Assembly: GCF_009873495.1 (NCBI RefSeq)
Contig: NZ_CP046703.1
Location: 1,054,001 to 1,118,000 of the forward strand
DNA length: 64,000 nt
Reading direction: 5' to 3'
Origin: Nostoc sp. ATCC 53789
GTDB taxonomy: Bacteria; Cyanobacteriota; Cyanobacteriia; Cyanobacteriales; Nostocaceae
The position numbers and the translations under genes were made by a program. Of this stretch, positions 1 to 9,222 are shown piece after piece. The first letter of the stretch is position 1; every line of letters starts with the position of its first letter. Under the pieces are notes generated by a model that was not told where the DNA came from, ran no database searches, and worked only from the letters and a program-made list of their open reading frames with translations.

Positions 1-1
1 A

Positions 2-853
2 CGCGAAGGTATTCTATCCAGTGCGACTGTCACCAAAAAGCAAGAAGGGCGATCGCTAATCCGTGTCAACCCCGAAACCCGCTTGGGATATGAAGAATAT
101 GCAGCTAGAGCTTTTCAATTATGGGGATTTAATGTTAATGGTTCTGCTGTTGGCGGAGAATATCAAACTGCCTTAGTAGAGGGAGTGAAAGTGCCAATTC
201 AACGCCACCGCAAAGATAGCAATTCCAAAAACCAATACACAGTTAGTAATCCTTTCTTACTCTATGCTTTGGAGTTTGGACTAGATCCACAAATGCGATC
301 GCTCTTTGAACCAATTTTTCAAGCACAAGCTGAACGTTATCGTCGCACCGGCAACCTCACAGCCTCAGCTACCACCTTGATTGATCGTAAGCCTTACACT
401 GTCCACAGCACAATTACTGAAAAAGGTGAGTCTTGGGTAGCTTTAGGAGATGAGGGTCAACCTGTACCAAAGGGGCGATTGGTGAGTACAGCAGTCGCTT
501 TTGCCTATCATGCCCTGCTTCCAGAAAACAAGTACAGTCAAGAGTTACTGCAAGGAACGACTGACTTATATAATCCATTAGCTGGATTTTATGAGGGTTT
601 CTATGAAGCCACAGGTAAAACGGCAGTTGGTTTCACCAGCAGCACCAACAGTATGATTTTGCAATCCTTGCTGTACAAGGTAATGAATCAACAACCTCTA
701 ATTCGTCCGACAAATGACATGAAATCTCCTTGGTGGCAAGAAGTTAGTAAGGGAAATTCTGGGCGAGGTCTACCCAACACTGCCACACAACAAACCAAGT
801 TAATTTCTGATAGTTCTGGTAGTTACTGGGTTTCAAGGAGCGATGGTCACTAA
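2..853 (+). CDS. DUF3131-type protein, C-terminal part (5' end outside window)
   Basis: The reading frame is open from the first bases of the window, so this is the C-terminal part of a longer protein and the TTG at 83 is not a real start. The text resembles the DUF3131 domain of cyanobacterial proteins: a GYEEYAARAFQLWGF stretch near the visible start, then HALLPENKYSQELL, AGFYEGFYEATG and a STNSMILQSLLYK segment. That domain has an alpha/alpha-barrel-like appearance; its biochemical role is unknown. Such genes often sit beside cellulose-synthase-like glycosyltransferases, as here (next gene 357 bp downstream, same strand), so a role in envelope polysaccharide processing is a reasonable inference. 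No unusual features are seen. Confidence 0.7.
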   Translation, partial: REGILSSATVTKKQEGRSLIRVNPETRLGYEEYAARAFQLWGFNVNGSAVGGEYQTALVEGVKVPIQRHRKDSNSKNQYTVSNPFLLYALEFGLDPQMRSLFEPIFQAQAERYRRTGNLTASATTLIDRKPYTVHSTITEKGESWVALGDEGQPVPKGRLVSTAVAFAYHALLPENKYSQELLQGTTDLYNPLAGFYEGFYEATGKTAVGFTSSTNSMILQSLLYKVMNQQPLIRPTNDMKSPWWQEVSKGNSGRGLPNTATQQTKLISDSSGSYWVSRSDGH

Positions 854-1000
854 GATCGCAGAAATGCAAAGATGCGTCCCTGCCTTCTCTAGTCAGTAAT
901 GTTGGGTTGATAATAAGTTGTTAGTAATCACTTCAAGTAGGGAATACTTATTCTGAGAGAATGCAGATTATGTAAGCTAACCCAACCTATACACAGACGG

Positions 1001-1036
1001 GGCTTCCCAATTCATCGGGAATAGCCTCTCTTTTGT
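1001..1036 (+). terminator. Possible rho-independent terminator
   Basis: GGCTTCCC (1001-1008) can pair with GGGAA..GCC (1017-1025, two-base bulge). The hairpin is followed by a T-rich stretch (CTCTCTTTTG). It lies about 150 bp after the DUF3131-type gene, so it could end that transcript. The T-tract is imperfect. Confidence 0.4.
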
Positions 1037-1171
1037 TTGCAGTTTTATTGGTCTGACATTCTCTCCTTTTGGCATAAATCCTGGTTCCTAAAAACACAGT
1101 CTTTTCCTTGCAACATATACCTCTCAGTTTGGCTTTTGCTTATGGCCTCGATGGTTAATGAGCGCAGTCGA

Positions 1172-1200
1172 ATCTAAAATCTAAAATCTAAAATCTAAAA
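1172..1200. repeat. Short heptanucleotide tandem repeat (ATCTAAA)n
   Basis: Four consecutive ATCTAAA units lie directly upstream of the glycosyltransferase start at 1211. Short tandem heptamer repeats of this kind are typical of heterocyst-forming cyanobacteria. The run occupies the place where a ribosome-binding site would be, and none is visible. Confidence 0.8.
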
Positions 1201-1210
1201 AACTACCAAG

Positions 1211-3220
1211 ATGAGTTCAGTTTCTATTAGTGATAATTCCTCAAAGTTTTCTGGTAATAGTCGCTCATTACTTAAAAAAAGAACGCTGTTATTTCGCTAT
1301 CTTGCAGAAATAAATTTAATTTTTGGTATCTGGTATTTGCAATGGCGCATCACCCATTCCATCAATTTTGATGCGTTGTGGATCTCTATTCCTTTGCTGA
1401 TAGCAGAAATTTATAGCTATTTCGGCGGTGCGATGTTTGTGATTGGGTTATGGCGACCTTTAGTGCGACAAATTAAGTCTCTCGACCAGATGACCCCACC
1501 TTTACCAAGATCCGAATGGCCAACAGTAGATGTCTTTGTTACCTGCTACAATGAACCACCGGAAATTGTAGAGGAAACGGCCAAAGCTGCTCTGAAAATG
1601 GATTATCCGCCAACAAAGTTACGAGTTTATGTCCTGGATGATGGTAACTCGGCTGATATACGGGCTATGACAGAAAGATTGTGTATTGAGGATTTGCAGT
1701 CACCACAACTACAACAAGAAGCAAATCGGATTGATGCAGAACACTCTTATTTGTTGCAGCGTCTAAAGCAACTAGAAAATCTGACACCTAATACTCAGTC
1801 CGCAGAACAATGGTTGCAAACATCATCATCAGAACCCGTGGTTAATCAGTTGGCTACGGAATTTGTGCAAAGTCTGCGACAATTTATTCTTTGGGTATCT
1901 CCGAATCATCAAGGTATTAGTAATTCTCCTGTGGAGACGCTACGCGATCGCCTCACTACCGAACGGAAAGCCCTAGAGGAAACTATTCGTAAGAAAGAAC
2001 TCGAACTTTTGGAACTCTCTCGGTTTCGGTATATCGCTCGTCCCAAGACACCTGGTGTAGCACATCATGCTAAAGCAGGCAACATCAATTACGCAATTTT
2101 TTCTGGACAAACGGCAGGAAATTTTATTGTTACTCTAGATGCCGACCACATTCCCAAGCAAAATTTTCTGAAGCGAGTTGTACCTTATTTCTATACATAT
2201 AATCTTTCAACAGGAAGATACGACCAGAATCAAATTGCTTTTGTACAGACTCGCCAGGATTTTTACAATATTCCTCCAGGTGATCCTTTTGGACATCGAT
2301 CAAATTTATTTTATGGGCCACTTCAACAAGGTAAAGATGGCATGAATGCTGCGTTCTATACAGGCACAAATGCGATATTGAGGCGTGAAGCACTAGTTAG
2401 TGTAGGACTGCAAAATTTTGCTGATGAATTTGCCAAAGATGAAAAACGTTTAGATGAATTTGATTTAGTTGGTGGGGTATCGAGTAATAGTATTACAGAA
2501 GATATGAATACAGCCATGCGTCTGCATAGTGCTGGCTGGAAATCTATTTATCACAATGAACTTTTGGCAGAAGGTTTAGCACCAGACGACCTGAGTTCTA
2601 CTCTTAAGCAGCGACTACGCTGGGCACAAGGAACGATCCAAGTGCTAGTTAGGGAAAATCCACTCACAAAATCAGGGCTAACATTTTGGCAAAGGTTGCA
2701 ATATTTTAAGACTATGTATAGTTATTTCTCTGGTTTTGCAACTCTGGTTTTTATTTCTTGTCCAATTATCTATTTTTTTACGGACATTGTTCCAGTTAAA
2801 ACCTATGGATCTGACTTTGCGATACACTTTTTCCCCGCTTTTATTATCAACCGTCTCACGTTCTTAGCAGCTACCTGGGGCATTCCAGCTACAGAAATTT
2901 GGCGTTCTGAACAATATGCGATCGCTTTATTCCCCCTGCTAATCCAAGCTGTATGGAGTGTGTTCACAGGACAAAAACTCAATTTTCAAGTCACACCTAA
3001 GCAAAGGCAGTCTGGTATTTATCTCAGGCTGGTTTGGCCACAGTTAGTTATCTTTATCCTCACTATTCTGGGGATATTATGGAGTCTTTATCGCTTTGCA
3101 ATTGGTCATCTAAATAATCCTTTGGTTCACTTACTCAATGGTGTGTGGGCTATCTATAACTTGTTACTTTTGTCGGCTATCATTCGCGCATCTGTTTGGC
3201 AACCTTCAAAAGAAACCTAA
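1211..3220 (+). CDS. Cellulose-synthase-like family 2 glycosyltransferase, membrane bound
   Basis: A 669-residue processive GT2 enzyme of the BcsA/cellulose-synthase type. Two N-terminal hydrophobic segments (about 28-50 and 55-82) are followed by the cytoplasmic catalytic domain: DDG at 143-145, DAD at 310-312, TED near 429-431 and the product-binding QRLRW at 467-471. At least four C-terminal membrane segments follow. An insertion of about 110 residues, partly helical, separates the DDG and DAD motifs. No C-terminal PilZ domain is seen, so c-di-GMP control of the BcsA kind is not indicated. The enzyme should polymerise a nucleotide sugar and translocate the chain across the plasma membrane; the sugar is unknown. 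It sits outside the IS-flanked block, beside the DUF3131-type gene. Confidence 0.85.
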   Translation: MSSVSISDNSSKFSGNSRSLLKKRTLLFRYLAEINLIFGIWYLQWRITHSINFDALWISIPLLIAEIYSYFGGAMFVIGLWRPLVRQIKSLDQMTPPLPRSEWPTVDVFVTCYNEPPEIVEETAKAALKMDYPPTKLRVYVLDDGNSADIRAMTERLCIEDLQSPQLQQEANRIDAEHSYLLQRLKQLENLTPNTQSAEQWLQTSSSEPVVNQLATEFVQSLRQFILWVSPNHQGISNSPVETLRDRLTTERKALEETIRKKELELLELSRFRYIARPKTPGVAHHAKAGNINYAIFSGQTAGNFIVTLDADHIPKQNFLKRVVPYFYTYNLSTGRYDQNQIAFVQTRQDFYNIPPGDPFGHRSNLFYGPLQQGKDGMNAAFYTGTNAILRREALVSVGLQNFADEFAKDEKRLDEFDLVGGVSSNSITEDMNTAMRLHSAGWKSIYHNELLAEGLAPDDLSSTLKQRLRWAQGTIQVLVRENPLTKSGLTFWQRLQYFKTMYSYFSGFATLVFISCPIIYFFTDIVPVKTYGSDFAIHFFPAFIINRLTFLAATWGIPATEIWRSEQYAIALFPLLIQAVWSVFTGQKLNFQVTPKQRQSGIYLRLVWPQLVIFILTILGILWSLYRFAIGHLNNPLVHLLNGVWAIYNLLLLSAIIRASVWQPSKET

Positions 3221-3336
3221 AAGGTAATACAGAGCAAAGTATTTTTTCGTTCTTTCTGTGTCCAATAATCACCAAGTAATTAAATACAGATAATTGTTCA
3301 CAGATGCTTCATTTGATGAAATAAATACTGCATTTT

Positions 3337-3711
3337 TTAGCTCAACGGCTCATTTTCGATCAGAACTGTAACCGATGCGATCGCAATCAACATTTCATCA
3401 TTTTTATCGTTGAGTTCGGGAATCGCCCGCCCTTGGACTATCATCCCCCCAGATTCTACGGTAAGAGTTTTCCGACCAAATGGTAGGACAGCTAGTACCT
3501 CTTCTTCTCTAACTTGTTCTGGATATGGTACTGCTACCTGAACTTCTATAATCATTTCATTGGGATGGCTTAAACCTGCAACTTCCCAAACACCAGGTAA
3601 AGCATTGTGAGCGATCGCATTCCGTACCGCCCTAGATGCTGCTACTGTTGGTTCTTGTCCATGCTGATCTATTCCCATCCCCATCTCAATAATCAACCGT
3701 TTACGCGCCAT
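3337..3711 (-). CDS. Lin0512-family protein
   Basis: A 124-residue protein recognised by its start, MARKRLIIEMGMGIDQHGQ, followed by a RAVRNAIAHNALPGV segment and a VAVPYPEQV strand; this is the Lin0512 family. Its function is not established. The start chosen is the ATG at 3711 rather than an upstream in-frame codon at 3735, because GGAGG lies six bases before it. The gene is convergent with the glycosyltransferase and divergent from nothing obvious. Length fits the family. Confidence 0.8.
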   Translation of the reverse strand: MARKRLIIEMGMGIDQHGQEPTVAASRAVRNAIAHNALPGVWEVAGLSHPNEMIIEVQVAVPYPEQVREEEVLAVLPFGRKTLTVESGGMIVQGRAIPELNDKNDEMLIAIASVTVLIENEPLS

Positions 3712-3866
3712 TTCTACCTCCGGTAAATTCTCCACCTTTCACCACCAAAGGCAGCTATAGTGAGGACAGAAGGCTCAGTTGGAATACTGCATCTCTTCCT
3801 TACAAGACCCTTCACGCAGAGTCCTACGATGAGAGCCAAACTTCTGCCTTCTGTCCCCTGCCTTCT

Positions 3867-4235
3867 TTAGACCAGACGTTGTAAGCGACTAAGACGCTCC
3901 GAGTAACTTTTCATCACCTGTATGGCAAACATAGGTGTTTCCTGAACGGCAAAGAGAAACCCTTCTTCATCAAGAAAACCTAGTTTAGTATTCACCTTGG
4001 CAATAGCTGTGTAATTTCTATTTTTTATTCCTACAAGTATTCCAGCACCAAAAACTTCGCCTTGCTCAATAGTTTCTACAACCTTGCCATTAACTACTAT
4101 CTCTACCTCTCCTTCCAGAATGCCGTACATACTATCACCAGACTGTCCTTCTTCAAAGATGACTTCACCTGCTGAGAATGCTTCAGGATCGGGTTGTTTT
4201 TGAAAGATACTGACTGTTATTACAGGACTTAGCAT
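3867..4235 (-). CDS. Small stand-alone cyclic-nucleotide-binding-fold protein
   Basis: A 122-residue protein made almost entirely of one Crp/cNMP-type beta-roll: FSAGEVIFEEGQSGDSMYGI, EGEVEIVV, IEQGEVFG, TAIAKVNTKL and a C-terminal helix (VMKSYSERLSRLQ). There is no helix-turn-helix, so it is not a transcription factor by itself. The phosphate-binding cassette reads GAGILVGIKNRNYTA; the usual GE(L/I)A glutamate that holds the ribose is absent. Cyclic nucleotide binding is therefore doubtful. It may act as a small regulatory or scaffolding protein. It runs on the same strand as the Lin0512 gene, 132 bp upstream of it. Confidence 0.75.
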   Translation of the reverse strand: MLSPVITVSIFQKQPDPEAFSAGEVIFEEGQSGDSMYGILEGEVEIVVNGKVVETIEQGEVFGAGILVGIKNRNYTAIAKVNTKLGFLDEEGFLFAVQETPMFAIQVMKSYSERLSRLQRLV

Positions 4236-4463
4236 TAGAGCGACCCCAAAATTTTTGGTTTTTAGACGAAATTTGTTGATAGCTTTAGACGAACCCAGAA
4301 AAGTATACTACTTTATGTCGATTAACTCTCAATCTCAGCAAAATTCCTGATTAGTCTCCTAATCGCCTAAAAACCTCTCCCTGGTTTTACTATGCAGGCA
4401 AAACCGTCCCTCTCTAAATCGGAGCTACGGTGTAAATAGAGCGGCGTTAATAATTCAAGGTTT

Positions 4464-4531
4464 GTAGTGAGGACTTTAGTCCTCTTATGAGGGCTGTTCG
4501 CGGAGCGTTCCCATAGGGTAGCCCTCACTAC
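4464..4531. repeat. Palindromic dispersed repeat, IS target site
   Basis: Arms GTAGTGAGG (4464-4472) and CCTCACTAC (4523-4531) enclose smaller hairpin-forming stretches (GGACTTTAGTCC; GGGCTGTTCGCGG). This layout is typical of dispersed Nostoc palindromes. The IS copy at 4534 begins two bases after the right arm, so the element appears to have used the palindrome as target. Confidence 0.65.
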
Positions 4532-4533
4532 GA
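4525..4533. repeat. Left copy of 9-bp flanking direct repeat TCACTACGA
   Basis: TCACTACGA abuts the first base of the left IS copy (GGGAGC at 4534). The same nine bases follow the last base of the right IS copy (51092-51100). This fits a target-site duplication around the entire 46.6-kb block. Confidence 0.8.
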
Positions 4534-6484
4534 GGGAGCTATGCGGTTTTGTCAGATCCAGTAAAGAACAAGCGATCGCTAAATCATTTTCCCAGTAGTA
4601 TAAATAAATTTATACTTACCAAGACGTATTAACACTTAAAGAAAAGATGAGTTTGAGTCACAAGTTGCAAGACTCTCTTTTTTGACCTAAAAAAGGCTAG
4701 GATTCCCTTTGAGCAATAATTTCGAGACAGGGATTATCTACCTTAATGGAAAAAAGTATATGTGCAATTCTAGATTTGAGCAAATCATTATCAAATTTTT
4801 CTTCCGAGGTAACAAAATGTTTAGAATTGACGAATATTACGGAATGGAATGGGAAAATTCTTGAAGAAAGAGAAGGAAAAATTAGAGAAATTGCACTTAT
4901 TTTAGCTGGTCAATGTATTGCTATTTTGTTGTATAACCTCTCTCAATCTCAGTCAGCCAATCAAGCAGCGATGAATCAAACACTCTTGCTGGTGGGATGG
5001 CAATATGCAAAGACACGGTTATATAAGACGGCAAATATTAACAGTCGGAAATGTTTTAGTTACTTTAAAATTGCCATATATGGTAAGAAGAAAGTCAACA
5101 TCTACGACCAAAAATAAAATCCCTACTCAGGGATTCTGCCCATTATTAAAGTGGTTAGGGATGTCAGACGGCTGGCTTAACCCCATTAGTATGGTCAACA
5201 GTTGCCCAATACGGCGCAATCACTAGCTCATTTGAAGCCGCTTGTACAACTTTGACGGGTTGGGGAATTAACCTTAGTTTAAAACGAATTGAACGTTTGA
5301 CATATAAATTTGGTCAAATTGGGATCAACTTACGTCAATCTAAAATCTTAAATCGCCAATTAGGGAATTTAACCGAAGGTAATATTCTTAAAGACCAAAG
5401 AGTTGTCATTGCCGTAGATGGTGGTCGGAGTCGAATCCGAATTAATAAAAAGGGAAGAAGAAATTCCAAAACCAAGCGACACGGGTTTATCGGCAAATGG
5501 GTTGAGCCAAAGTTATTTACAATTTATGTTGTTGATGAGCAAGGTAAAAAAATAAATAGTTCTGAAATTCCTATTACGAATGATGGCACTTATGAAGGAT
5601 ATAAAGCGCTTTTGGAGATTTTAGAAGCGTGTTTAGTTGACTTGGGAATTAGTCAAGCAAAACAAGTCTTATTAATCGGGGATGGAGCGGAGTGGATCTG
5701 GATACATATTCCCCCACTTTTGGCAAGATTAGGATGCCCAGTTGAAACTTATCAGCTATTTGACTTTTATCATGTTACGGAAAATTTAAAAATATTTGCG
5801 GACGCGGCTTTTAATGAAGAGGCACAGTCTAAGGAATGGTTTGTAAAAGTTAGAAAGAGTTTAAAAAAAGTAAAGCTAAATCCTAAATCAGCCAGATGGA
5901 TGAGTTGATTGCTGTAGCTACTGGAGAGCGCTGTAAGATTATGGTAGTTAAGCGTAATTATATTTTAGATGCTTATCGGAAAGGGCGTTTAAATTACGAT
6001 AAAGCAATAAATAAAAAACTACCTATTGGCAGTGGTGCAATTGAGAGTTTAATCCGCCAAGTTGTAAATTTAAGAATCAAAGGAAACAGTAAATTCTGGT
6101 TGAAAGAGAATGCAGAAATTATGTTACATCTGCGTTGCCAATGGATAGCTGGAAGTTGGGATAATTTTTGTGGTTCTATCTTTAATTCCTTTCTCAAACC
6201 CCAAACTGCTTGATAAATTTTATACTTTAGTTCTACTTTTAACTTATTACTTGCTTTAATTAACACTAAGTATAAAAGACTGATTGTAGATATTTTTAGT
6301 AACAATGGTCAAATGACTTGCTATTAATCTTTTTGAGATATCTCATCAAGATGAATTCTCACGGCTATCAGCATATTTTTGGTAACTAAAGTCACTTCTT
6401 ACTTAGATTTGATTTTTGCGTAGGCGTAGCCCGCCGAAGGCATCGCTTGTTTTTTACCGGATCTGACAAAACCGCATTGCTCCC
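4534..6484 (+). mobile_element. Left flanking IS copy (ISKra4-like), 1951 bp
   Basis: The ends are imperfect inverted repeats of about 32 bp. The left begins GGGAGCTATGCGGTTTTGTC; the right end, reverse complemented, begins GGGAGCAATGCGGTTTTGTC. GGG ends and a 9-bp duplication agree with what I recall of the ISKra4 group; ISLre2 is the alternative. The transposase is split by frameshifts. Near the right end there is a small dispersed repeat (about 6418-6446) of the GGCGTAGCCCGCCGAAGGCA type. Confidence 0.85.
4746..6213 (+). pseudogene. Frameshifted ISKra4-like transposase, left copy
   Basis: The product is spread over three frames. The first segment is 4746 to about 4990. A second, in another frame, contains MQRHGYIRRQILTVGN and GFCPLLKWLGMSDGW (to 5226). 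The third starts near 5230 (AQYGAITSSFEAACTTLTGW) and carries VVIAVDGGRSRIRI, LLIGDGAEWIWIHIPPLL and YQLFDFYHVTENL. The final segment, 5896-6213, contains LPIGSGAIESLIRQVVNLRI. The DGG, DGAEW and GSGAIES blocks look like a DDE catalytic core. At least three frameshifts break it, near 4990, 5200 and 5890. The same breaks occur in the right copy, so neither copy should make an intact enzyme unless frameshifting is programmed. Confidence 0.8.
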
Positions 6485-6536
6485 GGCAATGGTTGACAGT
6501 CGATTGAGTCGGACATCAGCTAAGTACAGCTTTGCA

Positions 6537-7694
6537 TTAATTCGTAGCGAATTTCTCCATCATCTGGGCTACTGTATATGACCATTTGATTGGTTGGGCT
6601 GAATCATTGTGACGGACGATGAAATCAGTTATACGTTGCTGTAAGGTCTTGAGGTCAGGAAAATCATTTGGAGTCAGTAATTTACGTTGTAAAATGCTGA
6701 ACCAAATTTCAATTTGATCTAACCATGAAGCATATTTTGGTAGCCAGACCACTTCCACCGTAAAATTCCAACCGTCTTCTTTTTGCTTCTGATTCAACCA
6801 AGCCTGTAATTGTTTTGGGGCATGGGTAGAGCCGTTGTCAAGGATTAAATAAATATGGCGCATACCCCGACGAATGGCTTCTGGTATCAATACTTCTAAA
6901 AGAAATCCTTGAAAATCAAGGAATGTTTTTGTTGGGCGACAACAACCATAAATCAGACCATCAGCAACGCTCAAAGCCGCAAAAAGATGTGTTGCTCCTT
7001 TTCGGGCATATCTGGCTGCAAAGTGAACTGGTTGTTTGACACCTGCCCCAATATTTGGATGTAAGCCGGATCGTGCTTGGATGGAAGTTTTTTCATCCAC
7101 ACATACCACCCAGAATCCAGCTTTAATCAAAAATTTTGCCTGAGCATACAGTTTAAGTACAGGGGTTGCTTTTGCAACAAAATTATCATCAATCCGATGC
7201 ATCCAAGTATGAAACCGCCAAGGTTTTATCCGCTCAGATTTTAGCCATCGCCAGACTGTTGAAGTCGCTATGGATACTACAATGCCTAGCGTGACTAGAT
7301 GTGCTGCAATATCGCTACAACTCCACCTCGCCAAGGGAAGATCAAAATCCGTTGGGTTGCTGCAAGCGATGCCTGCGGCAACGCGAAGCGCGAACGCAGT
7401 AACTTTTGCTCGTATAATTGCTTCAAATATCCGAGGACGACCTGGACGGGGTGCTTCTTCTAGACTACGAGTTTGACACCAACGTTTGCGCCATTTCCGA
7501 ACAAGGGCTTGTGAACAGCCGATATTTTGAGCAATTTGAGCATCTGTCCAATCTGAATTTTCAGCAGTTGTAAGTATTATTTTGGCTCGTTTGCCTTTGC
7601 TTTGCCCTGTTTTTCGGGCATTCGCTTGCTGCTGCAACAGTTCTTTTTCCTCTTCTGTTAGCTGCACCTTGTAGGTTTTTTGCCGACCAGCCAT
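6537..7694 (-). CDS. IS630-family transposase
   Basis: A 385-residue transposase with an N-terminal helix-turn-helix region (TDAQIAQNIGCSQALVRKWRKRW), a proline-rich linker (PRPGRPRIF) and a DDE_3 catalytic domain: CVDEKTSIQAR, LILDNGSTH and LDQIEIWFSILQRKLL supply the two aspartates and the final acidic residue. The reading frame is intact. An in-frame insertion of about nine residues (FALRVAAGI, about 7371-7403) matches a small dispersed GC-rich repeat and interrupts the usual spacing between the linker and the LPLARWS motif. Activity is possible but not assured. Confidence 0.9.
   Translation of the reverse strand: MAGRQKTYKVQLTEEEKELLQQQANARKTGQSKGKRAKIILTTAENSDWTDAQIAQNIGCSQALVRKWRKRWCQTRSLEEAPRPGRPRIFEAIIRAKVTAFALRVAAGIACSNPTDFDLPLARWSCSDIAAHLVTLGIVVSIATSTVWRWLKSERIKPWRFHTWMHRIDDNFVAKATPVLKLYAQAKFLIKAGFWVVCVDEKTSIQARSGLHPNIGAGVKQPVHFAARYARKGATHLFAALSVADGLIYGCCRPTKTFLDFQGFLLEVLIPEAIRRGMRHIYLILDNGSTHAPKQLQAWLNQKQKEDGWNFTVEVVWLPKYASWLDQIEIWFSILQRKLLTPNDFPDLKTLQQRITDFIVRHNDSAQPIKWSYTVAQMMEKFATN
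7371..7405. repeat. Small dispersed repeat inserted in the IS630 transposase
   Basis: The GCGATGCCTGCGGCAACGCG-type sequence resembles the short GC-rich palindromic repeats seen elsewhere in the window (for example 9781-9860). It keeps the transposase frame open and adds about nine residues. Confidence 0.5.
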
Positions 7695-7962
7695 AGTACC
7701 GAATGCTTGAGGGATAGTCCACGTATCCTCACCTTACCGTCAACAATTTACCCCTGTCAATTCGCTACGAATTTAAGCAAAGCTGTACTAAGGAATGAGT
7801 TCGCTATCGGGGATGATGATAATATTTGAAATTTGCAGCATAACTTAATATATAGCGTTGGGCGATCGTCTGGTGGAGCAAGCTACGCACTCCCTCTACT
7901 CATCATCATCTGGCAAATACAAAGCGCTGCTATCAGTTGGTCTAGCATGGAGATACATTTCC

Positions 7963-9048
7963 TCAAAATCTCGGCAGCACTGTACCTGTTCCCGCATCCT
8001 TCTTCACTCTTACATACCCCTTGGTAGTATCGCTCTTGCTATGTCCCAACTGGTCTTGCACCTGAAAAAGCGGTTTACTCTCCACCGCCCTCGTTGCATG
8101 AGAATGCCTTAGCCAGTGACACGAAAACTTCACCTTCGCCACCTCAGATATATCCTGAATCAACTTTTTAATTGCCCGATCGCTCAACGGCAATCCCCTT
8201 TTTGCTGGGTCAGGTGAGATATTGGCAAACACCGGCATCTTATCACTAGCCATCCCCCGGTACTTTTTGAAAACGAGCGAAGTCTGATGGTCTAAGCCAA
8301 TCTCCCGGTACTTCCCACCCTTACCCCAAAACTTAATTGTGTAATACCCCCGGTGTCTATCCTCCGGCGTTGGGTCAAACTGCCATTTAAAATCGCGCCA
8401 ATACAACCCCGGATAATCTTCCTTGGGTTTACCCCGTTCATCACCCGGAACCGTCACGCGACCCACTTCGCCAACCCGCATCCCACTATAAAAAATCAAG
8501 TTAAAAACTAGCCAATACTGCCCCCCTAACACCTTGGCAGCATCAGCTAACTTCTCCATTTCCCAATCTTCTAGATACCGCTCTGCCTTCCGTAAATCAC
8601 TGAAATTATCGTAATTTATAGTACTTGCAATATTCCGCAAAAAATAGCCAATACTCTCCCCGCTCCCATAACTCCAGAGCGATCGCAATATCAGCACTCA
8701 GTTACTTTTAGTACAAGGGGAAACCTCACCCCAGGAAGCAATAAATTCTAGTAACAATGGTTGCTGTAGCAATCTTAAATCAGGTATACCTGATTTACGT
8801 ACCCAATCGAGTAATTTTTGACCAAATCGATAGTATTTTCGCTTGGTTTGTTCGCGGTTTTGACTTCCAGCCCAAGCCAAAATTAACTCCTCATCATTAC
8901 CCACCGCAGGCGTGCGGTAATAATATTGGCGAATTATCTCTTCTACTAATTCTGGAGTTACTTGAGCCTTCGTGTTTTTAATTACACTTGGTTGGGGAGT
9001 AGGAGGCAGAATTTCGACCTGCGCCACCTCAATATTAGTAATATCCAT
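7963..9048 (-). pseudogene. Tyrosine recombinase (phage-type integrase) with in-frame stop
   Basis: Two consecutive segments in one frame are separated by a single TGA at 8698-8700. The N-terminal part (9048-8701) is a core-binding/SAM-like region with TKRKYYRFGQKLLDWVRKSG. The C-terminal part has the catalytic set: GMRVGEV (Arg), GKGGKYREI (Lys), CHWLRHSHATRA (His-x-x-Arg-His) and QLGHSKSDTTKGYV (His and the Tyr nucleophile). Joined length is about 361 residues, normal for the family. The stop falls between the two domains next to a HIP1 octamer. The gene is probably a recent pseudogene, unless the stop is read through. Its position just inside the IS-flanked block suggests a former integrative element. 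Confidence 0.85.
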
Positions 9049-9082
9049 CTAGGAAATAAGAATTACGCGATGATAAACATAT

Positions 9083-9112
9083 AGCTTCCTGGAAGTGCTG
9101 TTTCAGGAAGCT
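9083..9112. repeat. Nine-bp inverted repeat upstream of recombinase
   Basis: AGCTTCCTG (9083-9091) and CAGGAAGCT (9104-9112) form a hairpin with a 12-base loop, followed on the plus strand by TTTTATATT. It lies between the 161-residue gene and the recombinase. It could be a terminator-like structure or a recombinase-associated dyad. Confidence 0.5.
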
Positions 9113-9222
9113 TTTATATTCTACGACAACGCCGTGGATGTGCTTAACTGCTTGCTCCATTATTTGTGGTCAAGCAACACCCCGTTTTTTGTGTTCAAGC
9201 TGTAGCATTTAGGCACTTGAAA

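Larger units (their letters stand above)
854..1210. other. Intergenic spacer with terminator-like hairpin and heptamer repeat
   Basis: This 357-bp spacer holds no convincing ORF. It contains the hairpin at 1001-1026 and a short run of ATCTAAA heptamers at 1172-1200 just before the next start codon; both are listed separately. No promoter could be assigned with confidence. Confidence 0.6.
4236..4533. other. Intergenic region ending at the outer edge of the IS-flanked block
   Basis: No gene is visible. The region ends in a palindromic dispersed repeat (4464-4531) interrupted immediately by the left IS copy. A ten-base match to the IS4/MITE terminus (CTACGGTGTA, 4425-4434) is too short to call. 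Confidence 0.6.
6521..7790 (-). mobile_element. IS630-family insertion sequence
   Basis: The element lies between TA dinucleotides at 6521-6522 and 7789-7790. Inverted ends share GTACAGCTTTGC followed, after a few variable bases, by AATTCGTAGCGAATT. TA duplication is characteristic of IS630/Tc1-mariner elements. It was inserted just inside the left flanking IS, next to the recombinase remnant. Confidence 0.8.

Noticed and set aside
4425..4434. Solo end of the IS4/MITE family (CTACGGTGTA)
   Set aside because: Only ten bases match and the following bases (AATAGAG) do not.
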